Below are positions 1 through 24,000 of a stretch of DNA of 64,000 bases, piece after piece (positions within the stretch are counted from its first letter, which is position 1; each line of letters opens with the position of its first letter). Location of the stretch: contig JAKNDB010000066.1 of assembly GCA_024305405.1 (NCBI GenBank), forward strand, positions 124,001 through 188,000. The letters run 5' to 3'. The notes below the pieces were generated by a model. The model saw only the letters and a program-made list of their open reading frames with translations, searched no databases and was not told the DNA's origin. Made by a program: the position numbers and the translations under genes. Source of the DNA: Dirofilaria immitis. Lineage: Eukaryota; Nematoda; Chromadorea; Rhabditida; Onchocercidae.

Positions 1-107
1 TCATAGAACATATGGAACTTTTTCTTTTTTTTTTGTATGCTTTCATTTCTAAGTTTTTTCATATAGGTAAATTTATAGAATCAATGAAAAGATTACGTAT
101 ATTTCAG

Positions 108-184
108 CTCACGTATGCAATACGGAAGAAAGCAGAATCTGAAGGCACGATTGCAACAGTATTATGTGGAGAACATCAAGACAA
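108..184 (+). CDS. candidate internal exon, unassigned
   Basis: A TTTCAG acceptor ends at 107 and a GTTAGT donor starts at 185. Between them one frame is open and reads LTYAIRKKAESEGTIATV and then a cysteine-containing end. It could be an upstream exon of the potassium channel gene to the right or the end of another gene outside the window. It does not resemble the conserved SLO-2 N-terminus that I know, so I do not assign it. Weak support. Confidence 0.3.
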
Positions 185-1761
185 GTTAGTTTTACTTGTA
201 TTATGATGTTTCTAATTAAATGATAGTATAATGAATGATCGTACTGTTAATTATTATCATAATGAATTTTTTGGGATGAATATCACTATAACACACTTGT
301 GATTTCTTCCATAACTAATAAACCATCTAAAAAAGCAAATATGAAAGTTGCATGTAAGATCTCTATATGATCATACATTTCATCGTTCATTTAAATTTCA
401 TTAAGATAGATGATTATTTCTAAGAATTCTTTTTAACAACAACGATGAAACAACCGTTACATTTGCAAATCACATGTAATTTTGAAAGAAAACGGAGATG
501 GCTTTGATCATCATTTGAATTTGTAAGAACTGCATCGGATCAAATAATCAAATGAATTTTAGCAGATAGCACGGATAGAATGAATGATAGTGTAATTTTA
601 TGCGCTATCAGATATCAGATATGAATGATAGAATTATGATGAAGAACGAAAGAACAAATGAATATCTCGGGAGAATTTTCAATTGAAAAAAAAACAATGC
701 TTGCAAAATACAACAATGAGAGATGAAGCATTGTTGTTTTTCAATTGGATTAAAATGAAAAATAAAAAATTAGGCTTATCACAGAGGTAACGATCGCGAT
801 GAAAAGTAAAAAAATTCTGAAGTTAGCAACAAAGAGCAAAGGTCACGCAAATATTTCAATTTTGATGGGATATAATATATTGGCTTATTACAATAATATA
901 GTAATTAATGAAAATATATAATAATTGTAGAAATCTGATATGTTTTATATTGCAAAAAATTGAAAATTATCTTTTAATGTTTTATATTGGAAAAACAATG
1001 GGAAAATAAAAATTTTAAAAACTATTTTATCAAATCAAAAATAACTGTAAATATATCGATTGATAATCAGTGAAAAAAAAAAAAAGAATGATTCTAATTG
1101 GAAAATCGTGATATAAGTAATATTAGCAGCAGTAATTTTCATAAATATCTTAATAGTAAACATAACAAAATTTATAGGGAAGAAATATTTAAGAAAAGTA
1201 TAAGTTTGCTACTTGCATTTATTATATACATATGAAGAACTTCTGATGATTGCAAACTGGAAACTTCTGACAACTGTAGCTGGAAACTTCTGATGATTGT
1301 AGACTGGAAGAAGCCAAAAAAAATTAATCATAACCAGATGAAATGAATGAATTTTTTTCCCTCTTATTAAAATTATAAATCTACAAATAAAAACAGTTGT
1401 AGAAAGTCCTTGAAGATTACAAAATAACTCAAATTCAACTAGAAAAGGTCAAATAGCAAAATGTCAAATGCTAAAAGTTAAAAGATGAGAGATTTTGAAA
1501 AGAATTATGATTGTCTTAAAGATATTGAAAGTATTGAGATATACCAGAGAATCGAAACAAAAACTGTGATGATGACAGATGCTGCATAGAACAACGGAGC
1601 AATTAGTAAATTTGTTCGATGCAGAAGCTCAATTATGCATTCTGATATTGAGTAGATTCAGATGTCGATTTCATTTCATCATTTCATTTATCATTTTGAT
1701 AATAACTTAAGTTCCAATTTTATTTTTTCGATTTATCCGAAACTTTCTTATACTCTTTTAG
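185..1761. other. non-coding stretch left of slo-2
   Basis: AT-rich sequence with no convincing exon. The short conserved segment that precedes S1 in Slack/SLO-2 proteins should lie here or beyond the left edge, but I could not find it. Nothing else is recognised. Confidence 0.5.
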
Positions 1762-12198
<10,437 letters not shown>

Positions 12199-14180
12199 TT
12201 TATCTTTTTAGCTAAGCTATAAATGATCATTTATAGCTTGATATTATCATAGAAAATGTATATCTCGACAGATATTTCTGATCTTTTATTATACTGAAAT
12301 ATCAATTCTCTAGACAAATGATCGCTTCAAAATGCATATTTTCATTTCTTTTTATTACTTTTCAATGTTATTTTAAACTTATAATTGATTTCATCTATTT
12401 TATCAGTCTGAACAATGTAACTAACTATTCACTGCATTTTATTCAAAAATGATAATATTTTGTGACCGTCAATTTATGATATTATTATCATATGATGCCT
12501 TTTAATTGATGTATATAATATTCTTAAATATTACTAGCATTATTTTGAGAGTAAATTGATTAAAATATTTGTTAAGGTTAAAGAGATTGGCAGAAAAGTT
12601 TTTGCAAGAAATTTCTTATATTCATGATATGAAGAAGACTGTAAACGAAATGCTTAAATTTAAACGGCAAAATTAATCACTTCATCGAAGAATCTCTCCG
12701 ATTAATATTTGAGAATAAAAAAATAAAGTGCATATATATATATAATACCTTAATTATAATATTATATTCTGATGTCATTACTTGAAACGCGAATTATTCA
12801 TGCTCAAAATTTTAGATGCAATAATTATTAATAAATTTGTAATTCAACATTGCGAAATCTGAAATTGATAAAAACAATATCTTTTAATTGATAAAAAAAA
12901 AAAAGACGATCTTATTATATAGATATTGTTTGTTAATCGTTGTTATTAGCTTATTAAGAATGAAGCAAATGAGAATAAATTCATATAAATATTCTATTTC
13001 AAAAATAATAATTAAATTGATGCTATCGAAATTTAAGAAATTATACTAATTTTCTATCCTGATCTTGAAATATTTATTTAAATATGTAAAAATTAGAATC
13101 ATAAAATATATCAAAAGATTCATATTATTAGTAATAAGCCCGAATGATATTTTACTTCCTGAAATTATATGAAAAATTTTTGTTTTTTAAAAACATTCCA
13201 CCACAACATATTTTAGATGTGTATCATATTAGGGGAAAGAGAGAAAGAATATAATATCCTTTTTATATTATCAAATGCAAATAGGAAATGCTATTGTAGA
13301 TAAATTTCGACGGTCACAATATCATCGATTCATTAGTTTAAGAGAAATAGTTTTTCAGGAAATAATATTTACTTCCTTCCTTAGATCAATCGAAACTGTT
13401 ATCATAAATCAACATGTGTACTATATTTTAACGATAGACAATAAATTGTATTTTAAAATTTTCGGTACATTATTTTCGCATTTGTGGATAAACTAAAATT
13501 ATTGAATAAATGAATAATGATTAGTTTGCTCTTGATGTGCAACAACAATTGCAGAGAGGACAGACTTGGATTTTACTTTTATTCTCCCGAATTCAAATTA
13601 TTAAATTTTATCATGTCATCAAGGCATTGATTGATAAGGCAGCGATTTTTGCTTATGATTTGACAATCATGATAATAAAAACTTGGATAGCAATAAATAA
13701 TTATTTTTGAATCGTTATACTTTCTTTTTCCATTATATTATTTTTAATTCTGATATATATTTAAATTAAACGAAAGTAGTCCACTGAACCAATAATATCA
13801 TCTTGGTGAGATAATCCTTCCAATTATATTTTCCAAATCAAAGAATGTATTGCTGAGATATCTCAGACCAATTATTGTTCAATTATATTTTTGGACAATA
13901 AGATATTAATTAATGTTGTCTCAACTTAACAAATCTATATAAACAATACTTTTCTTTTTGTTTTAATTCTTTCGCTTCACATTTTCACGTTATTTACGTA
14001 TCATTCACACTTATTTACGTATCATTCACACTTCTTTGCATTCTTATTTACTAATTTTTCTAATCGACTGCAATACTATTTGCATATATTTAAATTAGCA
14101 AAAATCATTATTACATATATGATTGTAATTATTGAAGACGCGAGCTGATCGGTGAAATTCGTTAATTCGTTTCTTCGATT
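12199..14180. other. intergenic stretch
   Basis: AT-rich spacer between slo-2 and the elongase gene. It includes a short (AT)n run near 12730. The open frame at 13275-13496 has no splice or family support. Nothing else seen. Confidence 0.6.
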
Positions 14181-14184
14181 CCAG
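14181..14184 (+). promoter_or_regulatory. possible trans-splice acceptor of the elongase gene
   Basis: A pyrimidine-rich tract followed by CCAG, 45 bases upstream of the elongase ATG with no upstream coding exon. In nematodes such a site often receives a spliced leader; this is an inference only. Confidence 0.35.
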
Positions 14185-14229
14185 CATATATTGAATTGCC
14201 GCCTACTTTTAATTCATATTAATTAAACT

Positions 14230-15012
14230 ATGGACGAGAAACAGATGGATTATGATGCGCAATTGTCGATAGAATGGATGGAACAACATCGACCTCTGTT
14301 TATGATTCTAATTATTGCATATGCATTGTTTGTAATCAATATGCCGCGAATATGGAAAGGAAGAGGAAACCGAGACTTGGCCTTGATCATTTTTTATTGG
14401 AATGCTTTCAATGCCTTGATGGATATTATCCTGCTTCTTAGTCTATTACCAGAATTTTTAAGTTCTTTTCATGAAGGCTTCTATTCAAGTTTATGTCTAA
14501 GTGCTGGGCTTTATAAGAATTCAAAGTCGGGTAAGGCAATACTCATATTTCATATTAGTAAAATTTGGGAATTATTAGATACGATACTTATGATTTTGGA
14601 TGGACGTAAAACGAATACTTTACACGTGGTTCATCACATCGTCATTTCTACTTCAATGATCTACAGTTATCAACGTATCGGCGCATTGGCTCGTTGGATT
14701 GCCATCACTAATCTTGCCGCTCATTCTACTCTTTATTTTTATTTAGCAGCTCAAAGTTGTGTTTGGAAACGACGCACATGCAGCGCACGTGTAATCGGCA
14801 GTATACAAATTGCACAATTTCCTATCTGTTTGTTTGGCCTTTTTAAAATACGTCAATTTTTAAATGCTAAGAAGAAATGTGAGACAAACTATAATGGGCC
14901 ATGTATTGTAATTTACTCATCATTTTTCATTCTATTCGTTCGATTTTATGTCAGCAAATATATAAAAGACAACAACAGCAAAAAGTTTTCAAAATCGATT
15001 CGAAAGGTTTAG
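14230..15012 (+). CDS. ELO family very-long-chain fatty acid elongase, single exon
   Basis: A 260-residue polytopic ER membrane enzyme that would condense malonyl-CoA with long-chain acyl-CoA in the elongation cycle. Family motifs occur in order: KIWELLDT near residue 112, the catalytic histidine box HVVHH near 133-137, a NLAAHSTLYFYLA segment matching the N-x2-H-x-MYxYY motif, and IQIAQFPI matching the TxxQxxQF motif. Several hydrophobic segments span the length. The start is the first ATG in the frame; length is normal for the family. The basic C-terminus lacks an obvious KKxx signal. No intron interrupts it, unlike its neighbours. Substrate chain length cannot be told from the sequence. 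Confidence 0.93.
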   Translation: MDEKQMDYDAQLSIEWMEQHRPLFMILIIAYALFVINMPRIWKGRGNRDLALIIFYWNAFNALMDIILLLSLLPEFLSSFHEGFYSSLCLSAGLYKNSKSGKAILIFHISKIWELLDTILMILDGRKTNTLHVVHHIVISTSMIYSYQRIGALARWIAITNLAAHSTLYFYLAAQSCVWKRRTCSARVIGSIQIAQFPICLFGLFKIRQFLNAKKKCETNYNGPCIVIYSSFFILFVRFYVSKYIKDNNSKKFSKSIRKV

Positions 15013-18000
15013 AAATTTTCCATTTCTTTTTAAAGACATACCTTCAACTTATAGGATATATTTGTGAATCACATTTCTTAGCTGATGCATGAATAATTTA
15101 GGATAATGGAATGAAAATTTTTAGAATTATCTAAGAATTGAGTTATTATTATTCTCAAAAATAATGAAAGTTTCGTTGCTGATGTTTTCCGATTGAGAAT
15201 ATAAGTATCAATTTCCGAAAATGCTGGAATATCAAATGATTAATCATATCTTCCTCATTTTAATACCATAAAAAAGAATGGATAGATAATATTTTTTAAT
15301 ATTTGCATTCTTCGTAAATGATAATAATAATATATAGTAGGGAAGGTTCAAATGTTACTGAAATTACATTTAAAATAGTTGCATTTTTATTGTAGTAAAA
15401 ATCATAAAATTGACAAATTCATCTCCGAAGAAAAAAAGATTTAGAATGAACTTTTCCTTAATAATCATTAATTCATTCATTCATACTATATGCGAAAAAA
15501 GTGAAAGAAAAGATTAAAATATCTCAGATTATAAATGTCGTCTATTATTGAAGGTATACAAAAGTATCGAATATTACACAAAACTTCTTGTCGATGCTCT
15601 ATGATTGCCACAAATGTAAAGTTTCAAAGAAAATTATACGTATGAATGACACAGATATCACCGTATCAAAATCGGATATTTAATTGTTTTTATTCTTTCT
15701 CCTCATTAAATCTTTCCTGAAATTGCTTAACTTGTCACTTGATATAAATCATTATGAAAAATTGTTTCATATTCATTTTTCTCAAGAGTCTATATAACCT
15801 AACCTTCACAGGGCAAGATATAGGCAAAAAGTAATCATGTGAGGTACATAAGATAAAATATGACTATTTAGACATACATGGAATAAATCAATGATATATC
15901 ATATCATATAGAAAAGAGCAAAACCGATCGGAAAAACGGGATCCATATTTTCCCGTTATGGCGATATAATGGCGATAGGAAAACGTTTATAAACGATGAC
16001 AATTGATAATAAATAATATTCTGATAATGAATATATGACAAGAATTAAATTTTATATCAATTAAAGATTATGAAAAGCAATTTCTCAAATCAATTTTGGA
16101 TCACAAAATTTCTTCAGCTTTCTCAACAATGTAAAAAATAATAAAATTCGTTTTAAATTTTAATGATTTCTCCGTGATATAGATGTATTATTGATATATG
16201 TATATATAATTTTATTGTAATGTAAGTAAAGCAGTACAGCATTTCAGTATTGATAATATAGAAATAAGAATAATAGGAAATTTTGAAAATTCTAACCGAT
16301 GTTAGGCGGAAGATCAAAAAGATAAGAAACAATACATATTATTGATCAAAATACTCATTTAAAAGGATTGGAATTCGGCTGAAAAAAAGAAGAGTATGGA
16401 TAATGTAGATATTCTTCTAGAAGCTTTCCCAAAAAATTTTGTTTTGAAATATTGTCAGCATAATTATGTCTCCAAGACAGTACAGAAATAATTCGACAAT
16501 ATATATGATATCAAAAGTTGCAATTAATCTTGCACAAATTAGATAATACCAACTTTTGATACTTTAACAAATTTTGAAATTTTCACAGCCATCTGATTCT
16601 AAAATTAAAGCGTACAATCTCGAGACGGCAAATTATATCTTATCATTTAATAAAACGGACTTTAAATATACAAATAATATCTGTAAATATAAAAGAAATA
16701 TATCCAATGAAGTCATATGAAAATAATTGAAGTTGACGGGATAGTATATTGGATAAGAAAAAAAAAACTGAGATTCTGCCTATCTCATTAAAACGATTTC
16801 GTTTATGAGCGATTAAAAGAAATTGACAAATATAATTAATAAATAAGCGATTCTAAGCGTAAATATCTTTAACGATGTAATAACGAACAGATGAAAATAG
16901 TTTAGAAATAATAATTACATGATAAGAAATTAGCAGTTATGATTCTTAATTCTTAGCTTTTAGAACTTTTCTTTTTAATTTTTCACCTTTAACACAACAA
17001 AGCATATCTATCATATCTCATATCTCATTTAATAAATTTATTGTTTCATTCGAGATTTCTCTGCACTTTAAAGCACAGAATGGCCTGCTAATTTTTCATT
17101 TGAATTTCCATTAGAGAAGCATAAAATTAACGTATTTATACGTGACACTACTTTTGCACAGCAGGATTCAGGACGAGTTAGAGATTTTCTGATGGCTTCT
17201 GGATGAATTTAATTTTCATTATATAGAATCACTTAGTCTTGACTTCTTCCACCCATTCCATTGCTTTTGCTTTCTTGAGGAAATCCATCATCATAAATCG
17301 ATTGTTGAAGTATATGAGACGAACTTAGTGATCCATCGTAACAAAAAGCACTTATGATTCTCGATATTGTCGATTTTCAACCAGTTTTTTCGGACTGTGC
17401 AAATTGCTGCTCCTCTTTTTTCAATCACTGTGCATTATATTTTGAGCGCCTCCCCCAAAACATTATTTTCAAATTTGAATAAAAGAAAAGAGAGCAGCCG
17501 ACTTCTCTAATAAATTTCTCGTCAATTCAACCCAACATTTTTGCTAGCTTTCTCATGAAACCGACTTATATATATGACTTAATTTTAAAACGAAATAATG
17601 AATATTTTTGACTTAAGTACAACTTATGAGGCACTGATTTTCCTGCAAAAAATGATACTTTTCATAAGAATACATTGATATCTTTATTTTGTTGAACATT
17701 AGTATAGCATCTGAATATATTTTAAAAAATTATAATAATACGTGAATCGTGAATAATTAACAAAGAAAATGTTACTTTATTTGAATGCTTTAATTGGTTG
17801 CATTATTCAATCTTCACGGATTAGAGTTGTCAAATAAAGGATTAAAGTGAAGAAATTATGAGGGATTCCTACTTAAGGCTTCCTAAATATTGAGAAGCAT
17901 TATCTATACATATACAAAAAGAATCGCATGGCCGCAGTAGCTTGCATCTATGGTTAGTATTAAGAAAAATGAACAGTAATTTCATATTCAAAACCTACAC

Positions 18001-18078
18001 AACAAATGAAAATTTTGACAAGAAAATTTCTCAAAATACAAAATGTCAAACTATTATGAACAGATCAATAGGGAACAA
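15013..18078. other. 3 kb gene-free stretch
   Basis: AT-rich spacer between the elongase and the 3' end of the hnRNP U-like gene. I see no supported exon, RNA gene or long repeat. Confidence 0.55.
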
Positions 18079-21000
18079 TTAATTGATTGAAGCGTTTTTG
18101 CGTTCTGCCCAAGAAGATGCTGTAGGGAATGTTAGTGATGATGGCATTTCTCGTTCGAGACCGCATAAACCTTCATTTGGTCTGAAAATTATGTTACATG
18201 TGTTATGTGAATCAAGAAAGTAAGCCGAATAATCAATAGGATAAATTTCGCACTGAAAATGATTTAGCATATACAATGAATGAAAAAAATTAAAGGAATA
18301 AGTAGCATTATGAAAAAATAAACAAATGAAAGCTATGAGGAAATACTGAGGAAACTACTTTGGCTATGAGGAAACTACTTTGGCTTATTCCTGCCTACTT
18401 TGTTGTGATGATTTACTATGCCGCTGATATTTGTTACTCAATAAATAAAAAGAGCTAGCAATTCAAACACTATTAGTTCCCGCAACAACATTTCGCTACG
18501 TCTTGTCGAAGTTATTCTTTCCAAAACGTGCACCAAAACTTAGGTGAAATATTAAATCTAAATTGTAAAACGTGTAGAGTCTGTGTAATATACGTTACAA
18601 AAAAAAAAATGCAAGGTAACCTTGTCTCTGCTGATAACGGCTGTCCATTCAGTTGATTACCCTCATAAGTACTTGTATTTGTTGTAACTGAAGATATGTC
18701 TGGAAACAGTGGTAAATTAATAAATATCTTCCGTGAACAAACTTAATCAAATAAGTGTTATAATAATTTTCAAAGCAATCACAGTAATGGTGACCATTAG
18801 ATATTCGTGCGTTTGAATTATTTAGCAGCCTTGAATCATTTTGTCGCAGTGATTCTCCTCGACGACTTCGGCGTTTCTGACACCATGGACGAGCCTCTTC
18901 ATTGAATCTATATAATTTTATTTACAATTAGCTGAAAATATTTACAACTAATTATCAAAATTCTAAAGTATTTACTTAGAATATACTGAAAATTACGAAT
19001 TACCGTAAAACAAGATCAATAGCATCACCAATTCGTTCCAGTGGAGGTTCCACGAAGAAAACATCTTCAATTGGTTCCAACTCAACATTTGGTATTGACA
19101 ACATTGCTGAAAATATTTGAATTCATTGCTTTTTTAATTTCTATGCTACATATGACAAGCATTATAATCATTTTGAAAACAAATAATGAAGGATAAAAAC
19201 TGTAAGGAATTTTTTATACAATAAGTATTTTAGCTAATATTCTAGCGAAAGATAGGAGTGAATGTCACGCTAATAATCCCAATACAGTACAATTTGCTTA
19301 AGGAAAGCTTTAAAATGATGTATCTGGAGCAGATGTACATCTCATTTACGAAAACTTTTGTTAGAATTGAAGCCGGTCTAACTTCTACAGCATATTGAAA
19401 ACATATAATAAAATATTTGTATAAAATTTTTTCTTTCTTCTTTCAAAGCGTAGATTTTGAAAAATGGATTAATATTTGTTCTTCAAAATCTATGTTTCGA
19501 TGTTGAAAATAAGAAGATAGCTACCTTTGAGTTCCAACATTGCTTCGACAGGTATTGGTCCAGCTCCATCCATTCGTGACTGTTTCATTTGTCTGGCAAT
19601 CATTTCTTCTTCTGATGGAATTATAACGACACATTTGCGCTAAAAATGTTCGAAACTAAATTAGCAAAAAAAGAATTATAAAAGCAACAAATCTTAGGCT
19701 GATAATCAAAGAAAATATTTACTATTTGAGCGATATAAACCAGCTATGCATTAATAACTGAAAAGCTGAAATATTTGATGATAAATTTAATAATTTAAGA
19801 ACAGCGTAGATTCCTTGCAATTAAAATGTTTATTTTCTTTTCTCTTGTTTCTACTGCTAAAAAAATAACAAACAACCACCAAAATTTATCAATAATAAAT
19901 TAAAAAAGAAATTAATACTTGAAAATCTTTAAACTGAGAAAGCTTTCGTCTTCTTGCTTCTTTTGAGACGTTAGTCTGATCAATGATATAATTTCTACGT
20001 CGCCTGCATGCTAAATGTAAGGAACGATTGAGTGCTTTAGCAATAAGTCCCATTATCATATCCCATCGACCCTGGAATGATGTTCTTCAAATCAATAAGA
20101 CATAGCAATATTTCCGAAATTATATAGAATATGATTTTTGATTAGATAAAACTTCTACTATACATGTTCAATAATTTACCTGATGGACTCTACTCCTTGG
20201 TACTCCATTAACTTTCATTGCTGCAAGTATTGTATCTGTACTTAATAAAGTCCACTGCTCTTGCGGATGTTCACGAAGATACTGTCTCACCCAAGTTGTT
20301 TTGCCAACTCCTGGCAATCCTACCATCATTAAAACCTAAAAATTTTTTATTTTCATTGACACTATTTGAAATTTAATATCACCGTAATTGTAAGAATACT
20401 TCTATTTAACCCACCCTCTATTTGAATGTTTAGTGACAAGGATTTTCAGGTAGAAATATTCTACAAAGATAGAGAATTCGTTAAGTTCTATTCAACAGTT
20501 CAGTAGTCACTTACCGTGCATTCACTTTTGCTTGATGGTGGTATTGGACCGCGAACAAGTACCGCACGATCTAATTTGCTGAAGTAAATGGGTGAGCTGT
20601 TAATTAATGCTCTATCCTTTTGTAATTCCGTAACTGATATCCATCCTTCACATTGACTATCACCATAGTTCACCGACAGTTTATAATTCTTGGTACAAAT
20701 ATGAGGAAAAATAATGTCATTTTCATTGAAATTAACTTCGGAAAAAGCCATTCCCAAATATTCTACGTTTTTCCAGAAATGTATTTTGCCTGATGCCAAA
20801 TCCTGAATAATTTAGAAATAACTGAGAAAACAGTATTCTTTTTTCATTATAAAATATTGCAAGAAAAAAGCAAGATTTATTTACAAACTCACCAAACATG
20901 AAGTTATAACGTCGCCAACTTGACAAGGCTCACCATAGTCCGTAAAAAGTTATTTGTAGCTTTCTTTGCCAATAAATCGTATGCGTAAGAATGGACAGCT

Positions 21001-24000
21001 TCCCGAGCTGGAAATGGTAAAAGTTTTTAACTTGTGATACTATCCAATCACACATGCAGCACATGCAAAACCGCCAATTATTAGCTTGCAAACCGTATAC
21101 ACAGCAGTCGAAATCAAAAATATCTGTTTAAATATTAAAAGTGGACTTTTATGTGACGAATACAGAAAAAAATTAACAATATTTGTAGAATTCTGAGTCG
21201 ACCATCCAATGCGAACATTATGGGCATCTATCTCTTCGAATGGTAGATGCTTAATTGGTAAACAATCCAACAACTAAAAGAATTATTCATAAGCTAATAA
21301 CTGAACTTAAAAGATAACACTCTTTGAACTGAAACAGTAAGGACAAGATAAAAACATGAAAATAAGCAACTATATTCAATCGTCAAATTAAAAATATAGC
21401 CGATGACAGATAGGAAAAAGATAAGAACAATAAATTTCGAACCTTTATTTGGAATATAACAGCAGGGAAATCAATTAAATCTGCAGGAATTCGAATACCA
21501 TATGTCGATCTGGCCCTGCCCACATTAAAGCAAAACCATCGCCATTATCTGGATCGATGATTTCTTGACAGGTCTCACTTGCTTTCACGTTCAAATCCGC
21601 ATTGTCTAAATATAAACTTCCAACTATTTATGTCTTAAAAAGTTAAGATTTAAAATTTGTTTTCATATACTTTGAAATACGCAACTTCAGTAATAAACGG
21701 CATCTAATGAGCAAATTTAATGAAGTCTATTTTATGGTTTTACTACTTTGGCAACTGATATCGATAATTATTTTCGAGAAACAGCTAATGTATACCTGTA
21801 TTATGGGAAAAACAATTCATTTGATATTCTTTGCAAGACTTAATGTCATGGTGCTATGATTTTTCTTTCTAGGAAATTCTATATGGATGCGTCATAAGAT
21901 CCGGAATATATAGAGTTAGGCAATGTTGAAAAACAGTATGTTCCCACAACTTCAAGAAGACTAAGGAGTTTACACTACCCAACTAAATAAGTGAATCTAA
22001 TTTAATTAGAATCCTAGCACTAATATATTTGAATGAAGTTTCACAAAAAAGATTACAGAAATCAACTTCGACTTGTTCATCTCCAGGTACCGGTTCCTCT
22101 TCCTGTATTGCATTCTTTTTAGTGGATCTTTTCCGAGTTACACCTTCAATTATAATTTCTTCATCTGAATCAGGCACCGGTTCTCCATGAAAATCAGGCA
22201 GTGGTTTGTCTTCATTGTCATCTTCTTCATACTTCTCATCCAAGGGTAATTGTTCATATTGCTGCTGGCTTTGTTTTTCTATAATGCACTTATATTGAGA
22301 CAAAATATTTTTATTATAAAGAAAACGTAAGAACACACTTCTGAATAGCTTTCAGGACTACCCAAAGATGACACATTTATCTGATGGATAGCAAAAGCAG
22401 TACTTCAAAATGTTCTAATCAATAACAGCCATGTTGAGGAAATGGCCCTGATAATTGCATATTTACTTAAAATTGAAATCACTTCATTTAAAACATAATA
22501 GAATATTTTTATTTAATGCAAATCTGTCTGCAAGCACAAACCTGAAGACGCTTGCTCAGCTGCTATTTCCAATGACTGTAAACTTTTAGCACATCACTTG
22601 CTTTCTGCAGTAAGCGCCTTGGATTTCGCAGCAAATCCGCCGATATATCTGGTTTTCTGAATGCAGAAACTTAACACTTCTAATAGCGAAAACCAATAGG
22701 TGTGCATATTTCCCAGCTGAAACATATAGCAACAATAAAATGATATTTATCCACTCACTTTTCTAGTTCTTCTCTTTCTCCGATTTCGGTAGATACTTTT
22801 TGTTCCTGTCTCTGGAAAGATTACTGGGTATCGAAAGTTCACCATTCACTGTGGCACATATGATTTCTTCGACGACAGATGCAACAACTTCTCCTTCGAA
22901 GTCATTTTCAATTTCTGTTGGCAGACGAGCCATAAACTGAAATAAAAAAGGACATTGCGAAATTGAAAATTTTTAATATTAAATGAAAAATAGTCACTTA
23001 TTTTAATTATTTTAATTCAATAATTGCAGGTTAATCTTCATTAAAATGTCAAGATAAAAGAGCTAATAACATGCTTTGTAATTCGCTATATACCGAAATT
23101 AATCTATAAAAGTTCTGAAATATGTTCATACACGAAACAATTTCATCCATCCATTTCCTACTTATTCCGTTAATTGGGTCGTTACTATAATGAATTTCCA
23201 GAACAAATGTAAAAGTTACTTCCTCTGCAAAATGAGTTGTATCACTCGAATTTAATATCGGTTGCAATGGAATCGAAGTATCGATTTCTTGAAGCAAATT
23301 GTTTGATGATGAAGATGGTCGATTGCTAACACCTGCTGCATGTGCCAGCTCATGATCAGTGGCACAAATTAATGAAGTTCCAGACATCACATCGGCATTA
23401 ATTTTTCCTGGCTGACTGGTCATATGTTTCTCGGTAATAGAAATTGTGGGATTTTCCTTCAGTATAGCGGAATTCGACATCGTAACCATGCTTGTCTCTC
23501 CTCCTATAGTATTTTCGTTTCCACCTAGTTGCGGAGCAACTGGAGGCGATGGAATATTACCTAAACGAGCAAATACGGCTTGCAAAGCGGAAGCCATTTC
23601 TTTTATTCGTTCCGAATCAATTTTCGTCGCTGAAGCAATATTTGAAGTAGATGCCTCAGTAGAATGTAAAGATTCAACCGGAGTTTCCAACGGACTCTTG
23701 TAACAAGGAACAGATGGAGGAGTCCTAACAGATAATGGAGAGTCGCTTGAACATGGAGTTGTTGGTGTCATCAATGATACTCGATATTCCGCTACTTCTC
23801 CGATATTATCATCTCTCGGATAATCCACTGCTGATATGTTATCGAAAGGCGCACTTGATGTGGATGGCGTTGGCGTTTTTTAGAACAAGATAAAAGTGGT
23901 GGTGGTGGTGGAGGCGGTGGTAGCTGTGCCAACAAACGCTTTTCTTCCATACTAGTACCTGAAAATAATGAATAAAGCGACAAAAATCCAAAAAAAACTC

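Noticed and set aside
13275..13496. 73-codon open frame between slo-2 and the elongase
   Set aside because: Low complexity hydrophobic translation with no splice or family support.
18345..18384. Short duplicated GAGGAAACTACTTTGGCTAT segment
   Set aside because: A simple 20-base duplication in the 3' part of the hnRNP U-like gene, outside recognised exons; of little significance.
23446..23703. 85-codon plus-strand open frame
   Set aside because: Shadow of the serine/threonine-rich exon of the hnRNP U-like gene on the other strand.
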